From: Thermotoga petrophila RKU-1
GTDB lineage: Bacteria; Thermotogota; Thermotogae; Thermotogales; Thermotogaceae
Reading direction: 5' to 3'
Length of the DNA: 64,000 nucleotides
NCBI RefSeq assembly: GCF_000016785.1
Contig: NC_009486.1
Span: 372,001 to 436,000, forward strand
In this document: positions 17,830 to 27,388 of the stretch, in pieces
How the letters are laid out: every line of letters starts with the position of its first letter
How positions within the stretch are numbered: position 1 is the first letter of the stretch
Translations under genes and position numbers: made by a program
Notes under the pieces: generated by a model
What the model was told of the DNA's origin: nothing
Seen by the model: only the letters and a program-made list of their open reading frames with translations
The model's database searches: none

Positions 17830-18755
17830 GAAGCATCGTTCAGAACAAGGTGGAAGAGTGTCTCGAGATATTGAAGCGGGACAAAACGAAATGGATCGAC
17901 TTCTGGAGAGAGCTGAGAAGAAAGTTTGGCCCGATAGTCCCAAACTACGAGAGAAAACTCGAACTGAACGATGAAAAGATCGAGAAGATCCTTCGGGAAA
18001 TAGAACGAAGAGAGCTCGACAGATTCAAGTGGGACTGGCTGGACGTCTCGAGGAACAAAAAAATAGAGTGCGCAGAATCGCTATCAGAGAGAGAAGATTT
18101 CCTCGATTTGAAAAGAGAAGACTTCTCCGTGTTCCTCATGTCGCTTCTGGGTCTTTCAGACTGGGTTGTTGTGGATGGAGAGAAAGAGAAGATCGTGGTG
18201 ATGGATGTGTTCTCTCTCTGGAGAAAGGGCCTTCTAAGAGAGCTTTCACTCGCCACGCTCCACGCGGTGATAGAGTTCAGAAAAGGAAAAGAAATCGGAA
18301 ACTACGGAGGAAAAAAAGAGTACTTCGATTCACTGCTGAAAGAGATCGAGAAGATTTTAGAAAGAGGAAAAGAAGCTCTCGGTGATCTGTGCAAATTTTT
18401 GAGGAACCACGTTTCGTACTATGACTGGGTGGGTTTTTACTTCGTGGAGGATGGAAAGTTAAAGCTCGGTCCGTTCGTGGGAGAGCCCACGGAACACGTG
18501 GAGATACCGTTCGGAGTTGGAATCTGTGGTCAGGCAGCGGAGAGAGAGGAGACCTTCGTTGTCCAGGATGTGAGCAAAGAAACAAACTATCTCTCCTGCA
18601 GTCCAAAGACGAAAGCGGAAATCGTGGTTCCCATTTTCAAAGATGGGAAAATCATAGGAGAACTGGATATAGATTCGTACAGTCCTTCTCCTTTCTCCGA
18701 AGAAGACAGAGCCTTTCTCGAAAAGGTGTGTGAACTCGTATCAAAGGTGGTGTGA
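17826..18755 (+). CDS. GAF-domain protein, free methionine-(R)-sulfoxide reductase-like, with extra N-terminal domain
   Basis: The C-terminal half (about 190-309) is a GAF domain of the free-Met-R-sulfoxide reductase (MsrC/fRMsr) type. It has YDWVGFYFVEDG, LGPFVGEPTEHVEIPFGVGICGQA and the final LDIDSYSP. Of the three cysteines of E. coli MsrC, two are present (GICG and YLSC), and the first is a His in TEHVEIP. The N-terminal 190 residues are charged, helical and not recognised by me. Typical fRMsr enzymes are about 150-165 residues, so this is a fusion. It overlaps mnmA by 4 bases, suggesting a link of sulfur/oxidation state with tRNA thiolation, or simple operon use. Confidence 0.8.
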   Translation: MRSIVQNKVEECLEILKRDKTKWIDFWRELRRKFGPIVPNYERKLELNDEKIEKILREIERRELDRFKWDWLDVSRNKKIECAESLSEREDFLDLKREDFSVFLMSLLGLSDWVVVDGEKEKIVVMDVFSLWRKGLLRELSLATLHAVIEFRKGKEIGNYGGKKEYFDSLLKEIEKILERGKEALGDLCKFLRNHVSYYDWVGFYFVEDGKLKLGPFVGEPTEHVEIPFGVGICGQAAEREETFVVQDVSKETNYLSCSPKTKAEIVVPIFKDGKIIGELDIDSYSPSPFSEEDRAFLEKVCELVSKVV

Positions 18756-18778
18756 GGTTCTCCCTCACACCACTCTTT
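18747..18778. terminator. Shared convergent hairpin terminator
   Basis: An 11-bp perfect stem (GTGGTGTGAGG with CCTCACACCAC) has a 5-base loop and is followed on the plus strand by TCTTTT. The left arm contains the stop of the GAF gene (TGA 18753-18755), and the right arm contains the stop of the Cys-rich gene on the other strand (18765-18767). Confidence 0.75.
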
Positions 18779-18959
18779 TGAAGTGCTCGATGGATCTGTC
18801 CCAGGTTTTCTCCGCGTCGTTCGGGAAATAACACGCGGGAAGTTCTCCGTGCTGTCTGTGATAGTGCATACATTCACAGCAGATGCCCTTTCTCGGACAT
18901 CCAGGATAAGAACAGTTGCAGTAAGAGAGGTTCCTCTCCTTGTTCGGGCAGGCCTTCAC
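18765..18959 (-). CDS. Small cysteine-rich protein, DUF6485-like
   Basis: The 64-residue protein has nine cysteines in pairs ([21 protein letters not shown]), a zinc- or cluster-binding pattern. It matches my memory of the DUF6485 small Cys-rich family, whose role is unknown. It starts in an ATGA overlap with the DUF4234-like gene and is the last gene of the minus operon that begins with the radical SAM gene. Confidence 0.75.
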   Translation of the reverse strand: MKACPNKERNLSYCNCSYPGCPRKGICCECMHYHRQHGELPACYFPNDAEKTWDRSIEHFKRVV

Positions 18960-19570
18960 GATTTCACCTCCAGATTTCTCATGATTTGATCGTCCATATC
19001 GAGAAATCCGTTTATTTCTCGAGAGAGCCTAACAACAAGATACAACCAGTACACACCGAGAGTGAACAGAGTGAGAAGAAAAACCGATAACACGTTCCTT
19101 TCCTTTATGACCGGTTTGTAGTCGATGTTGAAAAGGGTTCTGTAGAGGTAGATTTTTATCTCTTGGAGTTTCCTTATAGTTTCAAACAGGTAGTGAAGAA
19201 AGATCACAAAAAAGATCAACTGAAGCAGCGAGAAAATCCATATTCCCGCAAAGAGAAACTCAAAGAACCAGAAAGCTATAAAGGCGATGTACGGCCAGTT
19301 TGGAACAAACGGCTTCTCGTTCAAGTTCACAGAACGCTGCTCCGCCAGTCTCAGAGTTTGCAGAACGTTGATGTTCAGGAGCACACTCCACTGTCTGTAA
19401 ACGATCAAAAGAGAAATTGTGGAAATCAGAGAAAGAAAAAGGGTCACAGTCCCAAGGGTGTAACTGGGAGATCCTGCCAGAATCTCCCTGTAATATTCTA
19501 ACAGCAGAATCGAACTCATTGCAGAAAAGACAACACCCATCCAGGCCAGGTTCATGTTCACTCTTTTCAA
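18956..19570 (-). CDS. Multi-pass membrane protein, DUF4234-like
   Basis: The 204-residue protein has about five hydrophobic segments (near 10-27, 38-60, 95-112, 112-130 and 160-182). The C-terminal part [20 protein letters not shown] resembles the DUF4234 pattern with a conserved Gly-Val/Ile-Tyr-Trp. The function is unknown. It overlaps the clostripain-type gene upstream and the Cys-rich gene downstream by 4 bases each. Confidence 0.7.
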   Translation of the reverse strand: MKRVNMNLAWMGVVFSAMSSILLLEYYREILAGSPSYTLGTVTLFLSLISTISLLIVYRQWSVLLNINVLQTLRLAEQRSVNLNEKPFVPNWPYIAFIAFWFFEFLFAGIWIFSLLQLIFFVIFLHYLFETIRKLQEIKIYLYRTLFNIDYKPVIKERNVLSVFLLTLFTLGVYWLYLVVRLSREINGFLDMDDQIMRNLEVKS

Positions 19571-20621
19571 TTTTTATCCCTCCAGTGTTCGATGAGATCG
19601 TCCCAGGAGCTCTCCGAGGTGAAGTCGCTTAAAGCAACGAAATCGTCCCAGTACTCCGGATTTTTCACCTTCTGAGGCAGATAAATCGTTAGGTCCGTGT
19701 AGTTATCAGGTGTTCCGTAGACCCTCGCAGAAACTATGGCACTGTAGAGACCTTCTCCGTACTCTCTGAGGACAACATCTGATGAATTTTGAAGCGATTT
19801 TGCAAAACTTCCAAGTTCTACGAGTTCGGTGGTACTTCCGCCCGCAGTTCTTCTTTCAACTTCGAACTCCCACGGAGAAAGGTTGTTCTCGATCATGTAC
19901 TGGGCAACTCTGTCCAACCACAGCATGATCTCATCCAGTTTCGAAGTGTCCCAGACGCTCAGAGAATATTCTGTGCCGTAGATCTCTCCGTATCTCTTAA
20001 CGATGTTCGAGAGAAGGGAAGAGAGATCTTTTGAGTACCTCAACACTGAGTAGTCCCAGCCGTTCCCGGGCGCCTCTTTTGAAGACACAACCACGTATCG
20101 AGCGCAATCTTTCAGTTCCCACAGGATCTCAAACGTTCCCATCAAACAGGCATCGAAGCCCAGTACCGTAACGGGAGAACCCTCAAAACGCTCTTTATCT
20201 CGCTTATGGTGAAAAAATCCAGATCCGTGAAATCGTAAGCCACACCTTTAACCTGTTTTTGAGACTCTCCACGCCACCAATCTCCGTGGTTCCAGATAAC
20301 GAGTAAGGAAAGATCTTCTCCCCTGTACGCGTTCAGGAAAGAAGAAAGAACAACCGGATCTCCTGAGTTTATCTCATCGAAAGTTTCCAGAGGAATCAAA
20401 CCTTCCTCCACACGGTAGAGCGTATCAGAAGAAGACCTGTAATCTACCAGAGCGAAAACGTTTATCCAAGATGGATTTCCTATCATCTCCTTCAGATCCT
20501 GAAAGATGAACTGCTCCAGATCGTTGTCCCCTGCTATCCAGACGAGGAACGAAAGCGTGTGGTTGTAAACAGGAATGCACCCGAAAATCAAGAGAAAAAG
20601 ACTACCTGTTAAGATAATCAA
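19567..20621 (-). pseudogene. Clostripain-type (C11) lipoprotein peptidase, frameshifted
   Basis: Two adjacent frames together make one clostripain-family protein. The first frame (20142-20621, start TTG) has a lipobox (LLIFGC), WIAGDNDLE, and the catalytic His block VIWNHGDWW. It ends in LRVLPLRYW and a stop. The next frame reads SPVTVLGFDACLMGTFEILW, which carries the catalytic Cys block (DAC) directly after where it is expected, and then runs to the stop at 19567. The breakpoint is near the G-run at 20180-20186; one extra G there would join the frames. It may be a real mutation, a sequencing slip, or less likely a recoding site. The radical SAM gene overlaps its start by 20 bases. Confidence 0.8.
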
Positions 20622-21513
20622 ACTTCTTGCCCTGATACGTATCTCTCCTCTCGAGTTCTTCTTCTATCATGTTGATGATTTCTATCTTGCTCTTTCCCCA
20701 ATTGCCGAAAATCGTTCCCTTTCTCGGAGGATCTGCGACCAGTCTGTGAATGACCACGTTTGGGGAGAGGTATTCGAGAAATGTGATCGCTCTGTCGATG
20801 TACTCCTCGAGTGAACAGATTTTTATTTCTCCCTTTTTGTACATCTCCGCGAGTTTTGTTCTTTCCACTACGTAGAGCGAGTGGAGTTTCACACCGTCTA
20901 CATCCAGAGCGGAGAGAATCTTGGCCGTCTCTACCACATCCTCCATATCGTCCCAGGGCAGATTCAAAATCACATGCACCACGAGTTCGATGCCTCTCCT
21001 TTTCACTCTCACAGCGGCATCCACGAACTCCGCGAGGGTGTGGTCTCTGTTGATCTTCTTGAGTGTTCGATAGTTTGCCGTCTGAAGGCCAAGCTCAACG
21101 GAAACATCGACACGCTTTTTGAATTCTTCGAACAGATCCAAAACTCGTTCGGACACGAGATCGGGCCTTGTAGAAACGGAGAGCTGGACTATACTGTCGT
21201 CCACGAGGGCTTCCTCGTAGCGTTCTCTGAGCACCTCAACAGGAGCGTAGGTGTTGCTGAACGACTGAAAGTACGCGATGAACTTTTTGATCCCCCGTTT
21301 TTCGTATTTTCTCTTCATTTCCATGACCTGCTCTCTTATCGGGAGCCTCATCAGAGTGGTAAAACCGCTTCCCGTGGCATCACAGTAGATACAGCCGCCC
21401 TTCCCTTTCGTACCGTCCCTGTTCGGACAGGAGAATCCCCCGTGTATCACTATTCTTTGAACCCTTTCACCGTATCTTTCCTTCAGATAATCGCTGAGCT
21501 TTCTGTATCGCAC
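20602..21513 (-). CDS. Radical SAM protein of the TIGR01212/YhcC type
   Basis: The start is GTG with AAAAGGAGG upstream. The 303-residue protein has a long-spaced cluster motif CPNRDGTKGKGGCIYC (Cys at about 29, 42 and 45) that holds the [4Fe-4S] cluster. YFQSFSNTYAP and the SVSTRPDLV, SVELGLQTAN and VVHVILNLPWDD blocks match the YhcC/TIGR01212 group. The reaction is unknown. It begins the minus operon with the clostripain-type gene. Confidence 0.88.
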   Translation of the reverse strand: MRYRKLSDYLKERYGERVQRIVIHGGFSCPNRDGTKGKGGCIYCDATGSGFTTLMRLPIREQVMEMKRKYEKRGIKKFIAYFQSFSNTYAPVEVLRERYEEALVDDSIVQLSVSTRPDLVSERVLDLFEEFKKRVDVSVELGLQTANYRTLKKINRDHTLAEFVDAAVRVKRRGIELVVHVILNLPWDDMEDVVETAKILSALDVDGVKLHSLYVVERTKLAEMYKKGEIKICSLEEYIDRAITFLEYLSPNVVIHRLVADPPRKGTIFGNWGKSKIEIINMIEEELERRDTYQGKKFDYLNR

Positions 21514-21584
21514 GGCCCATCCTCCTTTTCCTATCTATGATACAATAGTTTCAAAAGAACTCGAAATCGAGGAGGAGATCGGCC

Positions 21585-23318
21585 TTGCGGATGAAAGACC
21601 TCTACGCTCCTACTCTCAAAGAAACCCCTTCCGATGTTGAGACAGTGAGCCACGAGTATCTTCTTCGAGGGGGTTTCATCAGAAAAGTAGCCGCCGGTAT
21701 ATACACCTACCTCCCATTAGGAAGAAGAGTACTTCTCAAAATAGAGAACATAGTCCGAGAAGAGATGAACAGGATAGGGGCACAGGAAATTCTGATGCCC
21801 ATCCTTCAACCTGCGGAACTCTGGAAACAGTCAGGAAGGTGGGACGATTACGGTCCCGAAATGATGAAACTCAAAGACAGGCACGAAAGAGACTTCACAC
21901 TCGGTCCCACGCACGAGGAGATCGTCACGGACCTTGTGAAGAACGAGCTCCGTTCGTACAAACAGCTTCCTCTCACTCTGTATCAGATAGCGAACAAGTA
22001 CAGAGACGAAATCAGACCACGTTTCGGTCTTCTCAGGGCGAGAGAGTTCATCATGAAGGATGCTTACAGCTTTCACGCGAGTTGGGAATCTCTGGACGAG
22101 ACGTACGAAGAGTTCAAAAAAGCGTACTCCCGAATTATGGAAAGGCTCGGCGTGAGGTACATGATCATAGAGGCAGAAACGGGTGCCATCGGAGGGAACG
22201 CTTCCCACGAGTTCGTCGTCCCCGCGAAGATAGGAGAGACGAACGTGCTTTTCTGTGAAAAGTGCGGTTATCAGGCAAGCGATGAAAAAGCCGAATACAG
22301 GGGTGAATACACTCAGGAACAGGAAAAAGAAAAAACTCTCGAGAAGGTCCCTACACCCGGGGTGAAGACGATCGAGGAAGTCTCAAAGTTTCTCGGTGTT
22401 TCCCCGTCGAAGATCGTGAAATCCCTTCTCTACAAAGGAAGAGAAGGATACGTCATGGTACTCATAAGAGGAGACCTGGAGCTCAATGAAGCGAAACTCA
22501 AAGCACATTTGAAAGATCAGTCGCTGAGAATGGCAACTCCAGAAGAAATTCTGAAGGACTTCGGTGTTCCTGTCGGATTCATTGGACCCATCGGTGTGGA
22601 TGTGAAGAAAGTGGCCGATCACAGCGTCAGGGGGCTGAAAAACTTCGTCGTTGGGGGTATGGAAGAGGACACGCACTACGTAAACGCAAACCATCCCAGA
22701 GATTTCAAGGTGGACGAGTGGTACGATCTGAGAACGATGGTGGAGGGCGATCCCTGTCCCGTCTGTGGTGAGCCTCTCAAGGCAACAAAAGGCATAGAAC
22801 TTGGTCACATATTCAAACTCGGTACAAAATACTCCGAAGCCATGAAGGCCTACTTTATGGATGAAAACGGTGAGATGAAGCCTTTCATCATGGGCTGTTA
22901 TGGCTGGGGAGTTTCCAGAACGATGGCGGCTGTTGTGGAGCATTTCCACGATGAGAACGGTATGATCTGGCCCCTTTCGATCGCCCCTTACACCGTTGTG
23001 GTGGACATTCTGAACATGAACGACGCTGAACAGAAGCAGGTGGGAGAAAAGATTTACCAGGTTCTCTCAGAAAAAGGAGAAGAGGTTGTTCTGGATGACA
23101 GAGAAGTCTCGCCTGGTTTCAAATTCAAAGACGCCGATCTCATAGGCTTTCCCATAAGAATAAACGTGGGAAGATCCCTCAAGGAAGGTGTTGTTGAACT
23201 GAAGAAACGCTATTCGAAAGAACTCGTCAAGGTGAACATCAAAAACGGTTTCGGCACGCTTCTGGAAACACTGGAAAAGATGAAGCGGGAGTACGATCCC
23301 AAGGAGGCTGCCAGGTGA
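21585..23318 (+). CDS. proS: Prolyl-tRNA synthetase, bacterial type with editing domain
   Basis: The 577-residue class II enzyme charges tRNA-Pro. Motif 1 lies near [23 protein letters not shown], motif 2 near [26 protein letters not shown], and motif 3 near [12 protein letters not shown]. The inserted editing domain (about 220-400) holds the [15 protein letters not shown]-like region and is typical of bacterial ProRS. The start is TTG at 21585, with GAGGAGATC 7 bases upstream; an ATG two codons later is an alternative. The stop overlaps the comM start (GTGA). Confidence 0.96.
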
Positions 23319-24820
23319 ACTACAGCAAACTCTCCTCCGCCACGATACAGGGAATAGAAGCAATGAAAATAGATGTGGAAGTGGATTTCGACAACAGGAG
23401 CGTTTTCAACGATATAGACGTGGTCGGTCTCGGTGACACCGCTGTGAAAGAGAGCAGAAAAAGGGTGAAAAGTGCTATTCTGAACAGCGGATTTTCTCTT
23501 CCACACGGTAAATACGTGGTGAACCTCGCTCCTGGAGACGTGAGAAAAGAAGGTTCCATGCTCGACCTGCCAATCGCACTGTGCATACTCGCTTCAACAG
23601 GAATAGTTCAGGTGAGCGAAAACATCCTCGCTATAGGAGAACTCTCGCTGAATGGAGAAGTGAAGAGGGTGAACGGGGTTCTTCCCGTTCTTCTTTCACT
23701 TTCAGAAAAGTTCAGTGGCACGGTGCTCATCCCAAAAGAAAACGAAGAGGAAGCAAAGTGTGTGAAAGGACTGGATATATACGCAGTGGAATCTCTCAGA
23801 GAATGCGTTGAGTTTTTGAGGGGAGATAGAGCGCTGAAACAGATCGAGTATTCGGGTATAGGAAACACGAACGTTGAATACGAGATTGATTTTTCCGACG
23901 TTAGAGACCACGAGATGGTGAAAAGAGCGGTGGAGATAGCCGTCGCAGGTTTTCACAACATCCTCATGATAGGAAATCCCGGTTCCGGAAAGACCATGAT
24001 AGCGAAGAGAATTCCCACGATCTTTCCTCCCATGTCCGAAGAGGAAATCCTCGAGACGAGTAAGGTGTACAGCGCATCTGGTTATCCCGGGATCGTGAAA
24101 CTCCGTCCCTTCAGATCTCCCCATCACACAGCGTCGACCGTCTCCATCATCGGTGGCGGTACCAACCCAAGACCCGGTGAGATTTCTCTTGCACACAACG
24201 GTGTTCTGTTCCTCGATGAACTGCCGGAGTTCAAAAGGGATGTGTTGGAAGCCTTGAGACAGCCTCTTGAGGAAGGTATCGTCACGGTTGCCAGAGCGAA
24301 GTTCACCGTCACATATCCCGCTCGCTTCATGCTGGTCGGTGCCATGAATCCCTGTCCCTGTGGGCATCTTGGAGATCCGAAACAACCTTGCGTCTGTTCT
24401 CCCAGAGACATCATGAGGTACAGAAAGAAAATCTCAGGTCCTCTTCTGGACAGGATGGATCTGGTGATCAACGTTCCGAAGCTCTCCTTCGAGGAAATGA
24501 TGAAAAAACCCGAAGGAGAGAAAAGCTCTTCAATCAGAGAGCGGGTGATTAAGGCGAGGGAGATACAGAAAAGACGTTTCAGGGATACTCATATTTCCTG
24601 CAATTCACAGATGTCTCACAGAATGCTGAGGAGGTTTGTCCAGCTGGACGAGAAGAGTGAGGACCTCTTGAAAAGATACGTGGAGAAATATGGACTGTCA
24701 GGTAGGAAGATCGACAAAGTTCTGAAACTTTCACGAACGATAGCGGATCTGGAAGGTTCAAGCGGTGTAGAAATGAGACACCTCGCGGAAGCACTCCAGT
24801 ACAGGTTTAGGGAGAGTTAA
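23315..24820 (+). CDS. comM: ComM/YifB-type AAA ATPase (Mg-chelatase-like)
   Basis: The GTG start overlaps the proS stop and has AAGGAGG upstream. The 501-residue protein has the Lon-related N-terminal domain ([40 protein letters not shown]). Walker A GNPGSGKT is at about 220-227, RSPHHTAS and LFLDELPEF carry Walker B, and the sensor region is near [13 protein letters not shown]. ComM is a hexameric branch-migration helicase that helps natural transformation. This fits with Thermotoga, where other transformation genes exist. It ends in a TTAA shared with the fliJ stop on the other strand. Confidence 0.93.
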
Positions 24821-25251
24821 CTTTCCCACCAGAACTTCCTCTCCGCTATTTCATCCATGGTCTTCCTTTCTTTGAGGTTTTCCTCACGAAAGTACTCTCG
24901 CATCTTTCTTTCTTTTAATTTTTCAAGAATCTTTCTCTCCTTCATTTTTTCAAAAAGTTTACTTCTCGTTTTTTCCTGTTCCTTCATCAGTTCAGAAAGT
25001 TCACTTTGCTTTTTTTTGATCTCTTCTTCAAAAAACACCATCTGCATCTCCATATTCAGGAGATCTTCCTTTCTGAGAACCTTTTTGTGAAGAAAATTAC
25101 TTTCTATTCGCTTCTTTTCAGCGGAAAGTTGTTGTATAATTCTCTGGGTATTTTCCACTTTTTCATTGATTTTTGAGAGATCGTTTTTCAAAGTTTCTTC
25201 TTCCTTTCTTCGAACATCGTATATTCTCTGAAGTCTAAATCTAAAAGGCAC
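24817..25251 (-). CDS. fliJ: Flagellar export protein FliJ
   Basis: The 144-residue protein is almost fully coiled-coil and strongly charged, with FRLQRIYDVRRKEEETLKNDL at the start, as in FliJ, which sits inside the flagellar export ATPase FliI. The start is GTG at 25251. It stands alone here, without fliI or fliH, and is convergent with comM, sharing the palindrome TTAA as both stop codons. FliJ is a low-identity family, so the call rests on pattern and length. Confidence 0.75.
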   Translation of the reverse strand: MPFRFRLQRIYDVRRKEEETLKNDLSKINEKVENTQRIIQQLSAEKKRIESNFLHKKVLRKEDLLNMEMQMVFFEEEIKKKQSELSELMKEQEKTRSKLFEKMKERKILEKLKERKMREYFREENLKERKTMDEIAERKFWWES

Positions 25252-25274
25252 GAATCATCACCCCAATAAGATTT

Positions 25275-25303
25275 TTGGAAAAATTTATAGTGGATGATAA
25301 AAT
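25275..25303 (+). promoter_or_regulatory. Promoter of the UDG-galE-rarA operon
   Basis: TTGGAA, 17 bases and TAAAAT precede the UDG start by about 58 bases. It is the best match in the divergent gap between fliJ and the UDG gene. Confidence 0.5.
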
Positions 25304-25360
25304 TAAGTAAGGTTCTGATAATTTCCAGAAATATTTTACCAGAATCCGGGGGAGAAAGGC

Positions 25361-25942
25361 TTGTATACAAGGGAAGAACTCATGGAGATAGTGTCAGAGA
25401 GAGTGAAAAAGTGTACGGCTTGCCCACTTCATCTGAATAGGACAAACGTTGTCGTAGGAGAAGGAAATCTGGATACGAGGATCGTTTTTGTGGGAGAAGG
25501 ACCGGGAGAGGAAGAAGACAAGACGGGAAGACCTTTCGTCGGAAGAGCGGGAATGCTTCTGACGGAGCTACTCAGAGAATCAGGTATCAGAAGAGAAGAT
25601 GTTTACATATGCAACGTTGTGAAATGCAGGCCTCCCAACAACAGAACACCCACTCCTGAAGAACAGGCGGCATGTGGACATTTTTTACTCGCTCAGATCG
25701 AAATCATCAACCCAGATGTGATAGTTGCTCTCGGAGCCACGGCATTGTCTTTCCTCATGGATGGGAAAAAGGTATCCATAACCAAAATCAGAGGAAATCC
25801 CATCGACTGGCTCGCAGGAAAAAAGGTCATTCCAACATTCCATCCGAGTTATCTTCTGAGAAATAGAAGTAATGAACTCAGAAAGATCGTTCTTGAGGAT
25901 ATTGAGAAAGCAAAAAGTTTCATAAAGAAGGAGGGTCGATAG
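25361..25942 (+). CDS. udg: Uracil-DNA glycosylase, family 4 (Fe-S, TmUDG type)
   Basis: The TTG start is preceded by GGGGGAGAAAGG. The 193-residue enzyme removes uracil from DNA, which matters at high temperature because cytosine deaminates. Motif 1 is GEGPGEEEDKTGRPFVGRAG at about 44-63, and motif 2 is HPSYLLRN near 163-170. The [4Fe-4S] cysteines are C18 and C21 (CTACPL) with the later VKCRPP and ACGHFL. TmUDG was the first family-4 enzyme described, from T. maritima. The regulator gene starts 1 base after its stop. Confidence 0.96.
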   Translation: MYTREELMEIVSERVKKCTACPLHLNRTNVVVGEGNLDTRIVFVGEGPGEEEDKTGRPFVGRAGMLLTELLRESGIRREDVYICNVVKCRPPNNRTPTPEEQAACGHFLLAQIEIINPDVIVALGATALSFLMDGKKVSITKIRGNPIDWLAGKKVIPTFHPSYLLRNRSNELRKIVLEDIEKAKSFIKKEGR

Positions 25943-25943
25943 C

Positions 25944-26462
25944 ATGCCAAGAGGAAGAAAGAAAACCCTGACACCTGCGCTCGAAGATTACCTTGCGGTG
26001 ATTCAGGAGATACTTCAGAAACAACCCGCGGCGAGGGTGAGCACCATCGCGAGAAAGATGGGTGTGAGCCTTCCAAGTGTGACAAACGCCATGAAGAGGC
26101 TGGCGGAACTTGGATACGTCGAATACGAGAAGTACGGATACATAACCCTTACCGAGAAGGGAAAAAGAAGAGCAAGATCGTTGAGAGGTTCTCAGAACAG
26201 ACTCAGAAACTTTTTCTTCTACGTGATGGGAATACCTTCGCCCACCGCGGAAAAACTCGCGCGTCATTTCTCACACTTCCTGGATACAAAAACGAGAGAA
26301 AGATTCAAGAGATTTTACGACATAATGGTGAATTTCGATGAGAGCAAGGTGCAGGAACTGAAGGAATTCCTCGAAGAGAGCAGAAGACTTGTGAACGTTC
26401 AGGAAATCCCTGAAGAAGCCAGAATTATGGAAGAAGATGAAGAAGAGGAGGCTCAACCATGA
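25944..26462 (+). CDS. DtxR/MntR-like winged-helix regulator
   Basis: The 172-residue protein has a winged helix-turn-helix at about 15-75 (ARVSTIARKMGVSLPSVTNAMKRLAELGYVEYEKYGYITLTEKG). A helical dimer domain follows, with FFFYVMGIPSPTAEKLARHFSHFLDTKTRERF, as in DtxR/MntR. The usual metal ligands of the dimer domain are not clear, so I cannot say that metal controls it. An acidic tail [10 protein letters not shown] ends the protein. It overlaps galE by 4 bases. A ferritin-VIT gene is also in this window and could be a target of a metal-sensing regulator. Confidence 0.82.
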   Translation: MPRGRKKTLTPALEDYLAVIQEILQKQPAARVSTIARKMGVSLPSVTNAMKRLAELGYVEYEKYGYITLTEKGKRRARSLRGSQNRLRNFFFYVMGIPSPTAEKLARHFSHFLDTKTRERFKRFYDIMVNFDESKVQELKEFLEESRRLVNVQEIPEEARIMEEDEEEEAQP

Positions 26463-27388
26463 ACGTTCTGGTAACAGGCGGAGCGGGCTTCATAGGATCC
26501 CACGTGGTGGACAAACTGATAGAAAACGGATACGGCGTCATTGTGGTGGACAATCTATCCTCTGGAAAGGTCGAAAACCTCAACAGAAACGCGCTGTTTT
26601 ATGAACAGAGTATAGAGGACGAAGAAATGATGGAGCGGATCTTCTCTCTGCACAGACCCGAGTATGTCTTTCACCTCGCCGCTCAGGCTAGTGTCGCCAT
26701 CTCCGTTAGGGAACCTGTCAGAGACGCGGAAACGAACATCATTGGATCTCTTGTGCTTCTTGAAAAATCCATCAAGCACGGTGTTAAAAAATTCATTTTT
26801 TCATCCACCGGTGGGGCTATATACGGAGAGAATGTGAAGGTCTTTCCAACACCAGAGACGGAGACACCTCATCCGATATCACCTTACGGTATTGCGAAGT
26901 ACAGCATCGAGATGTACCTGGAATTCTTCGCAAGAGAGTACGGGCTGAAGTACACAGTCCTCAGATACGCCAACGTTTACGGGCCAAGACAGGATCCGTA
27001 CGGTGAAGCGGGCGTGGTGGCCATCTTCACTGAAAGGATGCTCAGGGGAGAGGAAGTTCACATATTCGGTGATGGAGAGTACGTCAGAGACTACGTTTAC
27101 GTTGATGACGTAGTCAGAGCGAATCTTCTCGCCATGGAGAAAGGCGACAACGAAGTCTTCAACATAGGAACGGGAAGGGGCACGACCGTGAACCAGCTCT
27201 TCAAACTGCTGAAAGAGATCACTGGCTACGATAAAGAGCCCGTCTATAAACCACCGCGTAAGGGCGACGTGAGAAAGAGCATTCTCGATTACACGAAGGC
27301 GAAAGAGAAGCTCGGCTGGGAACCAAAAATTCCTCTTGAGGAGGGATTGAAGCTCACCGTTGAGTATTTCAGAAAAACCCTTGAATGA
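26459..27388 (+). CDS. galE: UDP-glucose 4-epimerase (GalE) or related NAD-dependent epimerase
   Basis: The 309-residue extended SDR protein has [14 protein letters not shown] at the NAD site (residues 7-20), DNLSSG near 32-37, the SSTGGAIYG block and the catalytic YGIAK (YxxxK) near 145. [12 protein letters not shown] and [10 protein letters not shown] follow, as in GalE/WbpP-type enzymes. I recall the T. maritima homologue being studied as a UDP-galactose 4-epimerase. It links UDP-glucose and UDP-galactose for polysaccharide and galactose metabolism. The neighbours are DNA-repair genes, so the context does not help. Confidence 0.9.
   Translation: MNVLVTGGAGFIGSHVVDKLIENGYGVIVVDNLSSGKVENLNRNALFYEQSIEDEEMMERIFSLHRPEYVFHLAAQASVAISVREPVRDAETNIIGSLVLLEKSIKHGVKKFIFSSTGGAIYGENVKVFPTPETETPHPISPYGIAKYSIEMYLEFFAREYGLKYTVLRYANVYGPRQDPYGEAGVVAIFTERMLRGEEVHIFGDGEYVRDYVYVDDVVRANLLAMEKGDNEVFNIGTGRGTTVNQLFKLLKEITGYDKEPVYKPPRKGDVRKSILDYTKAKEKLGWEPKIPLEEGLKLTVEYFRKTLE

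Noticed and set aside
20142-20221. Programmed frameshifting in the clostripain-type gene
   Set aside because: A run of six Ts lies nearby, but using it would place a non-family peptide before DAC. The join at the G-run fits better, and no stimulatory structure is evident.
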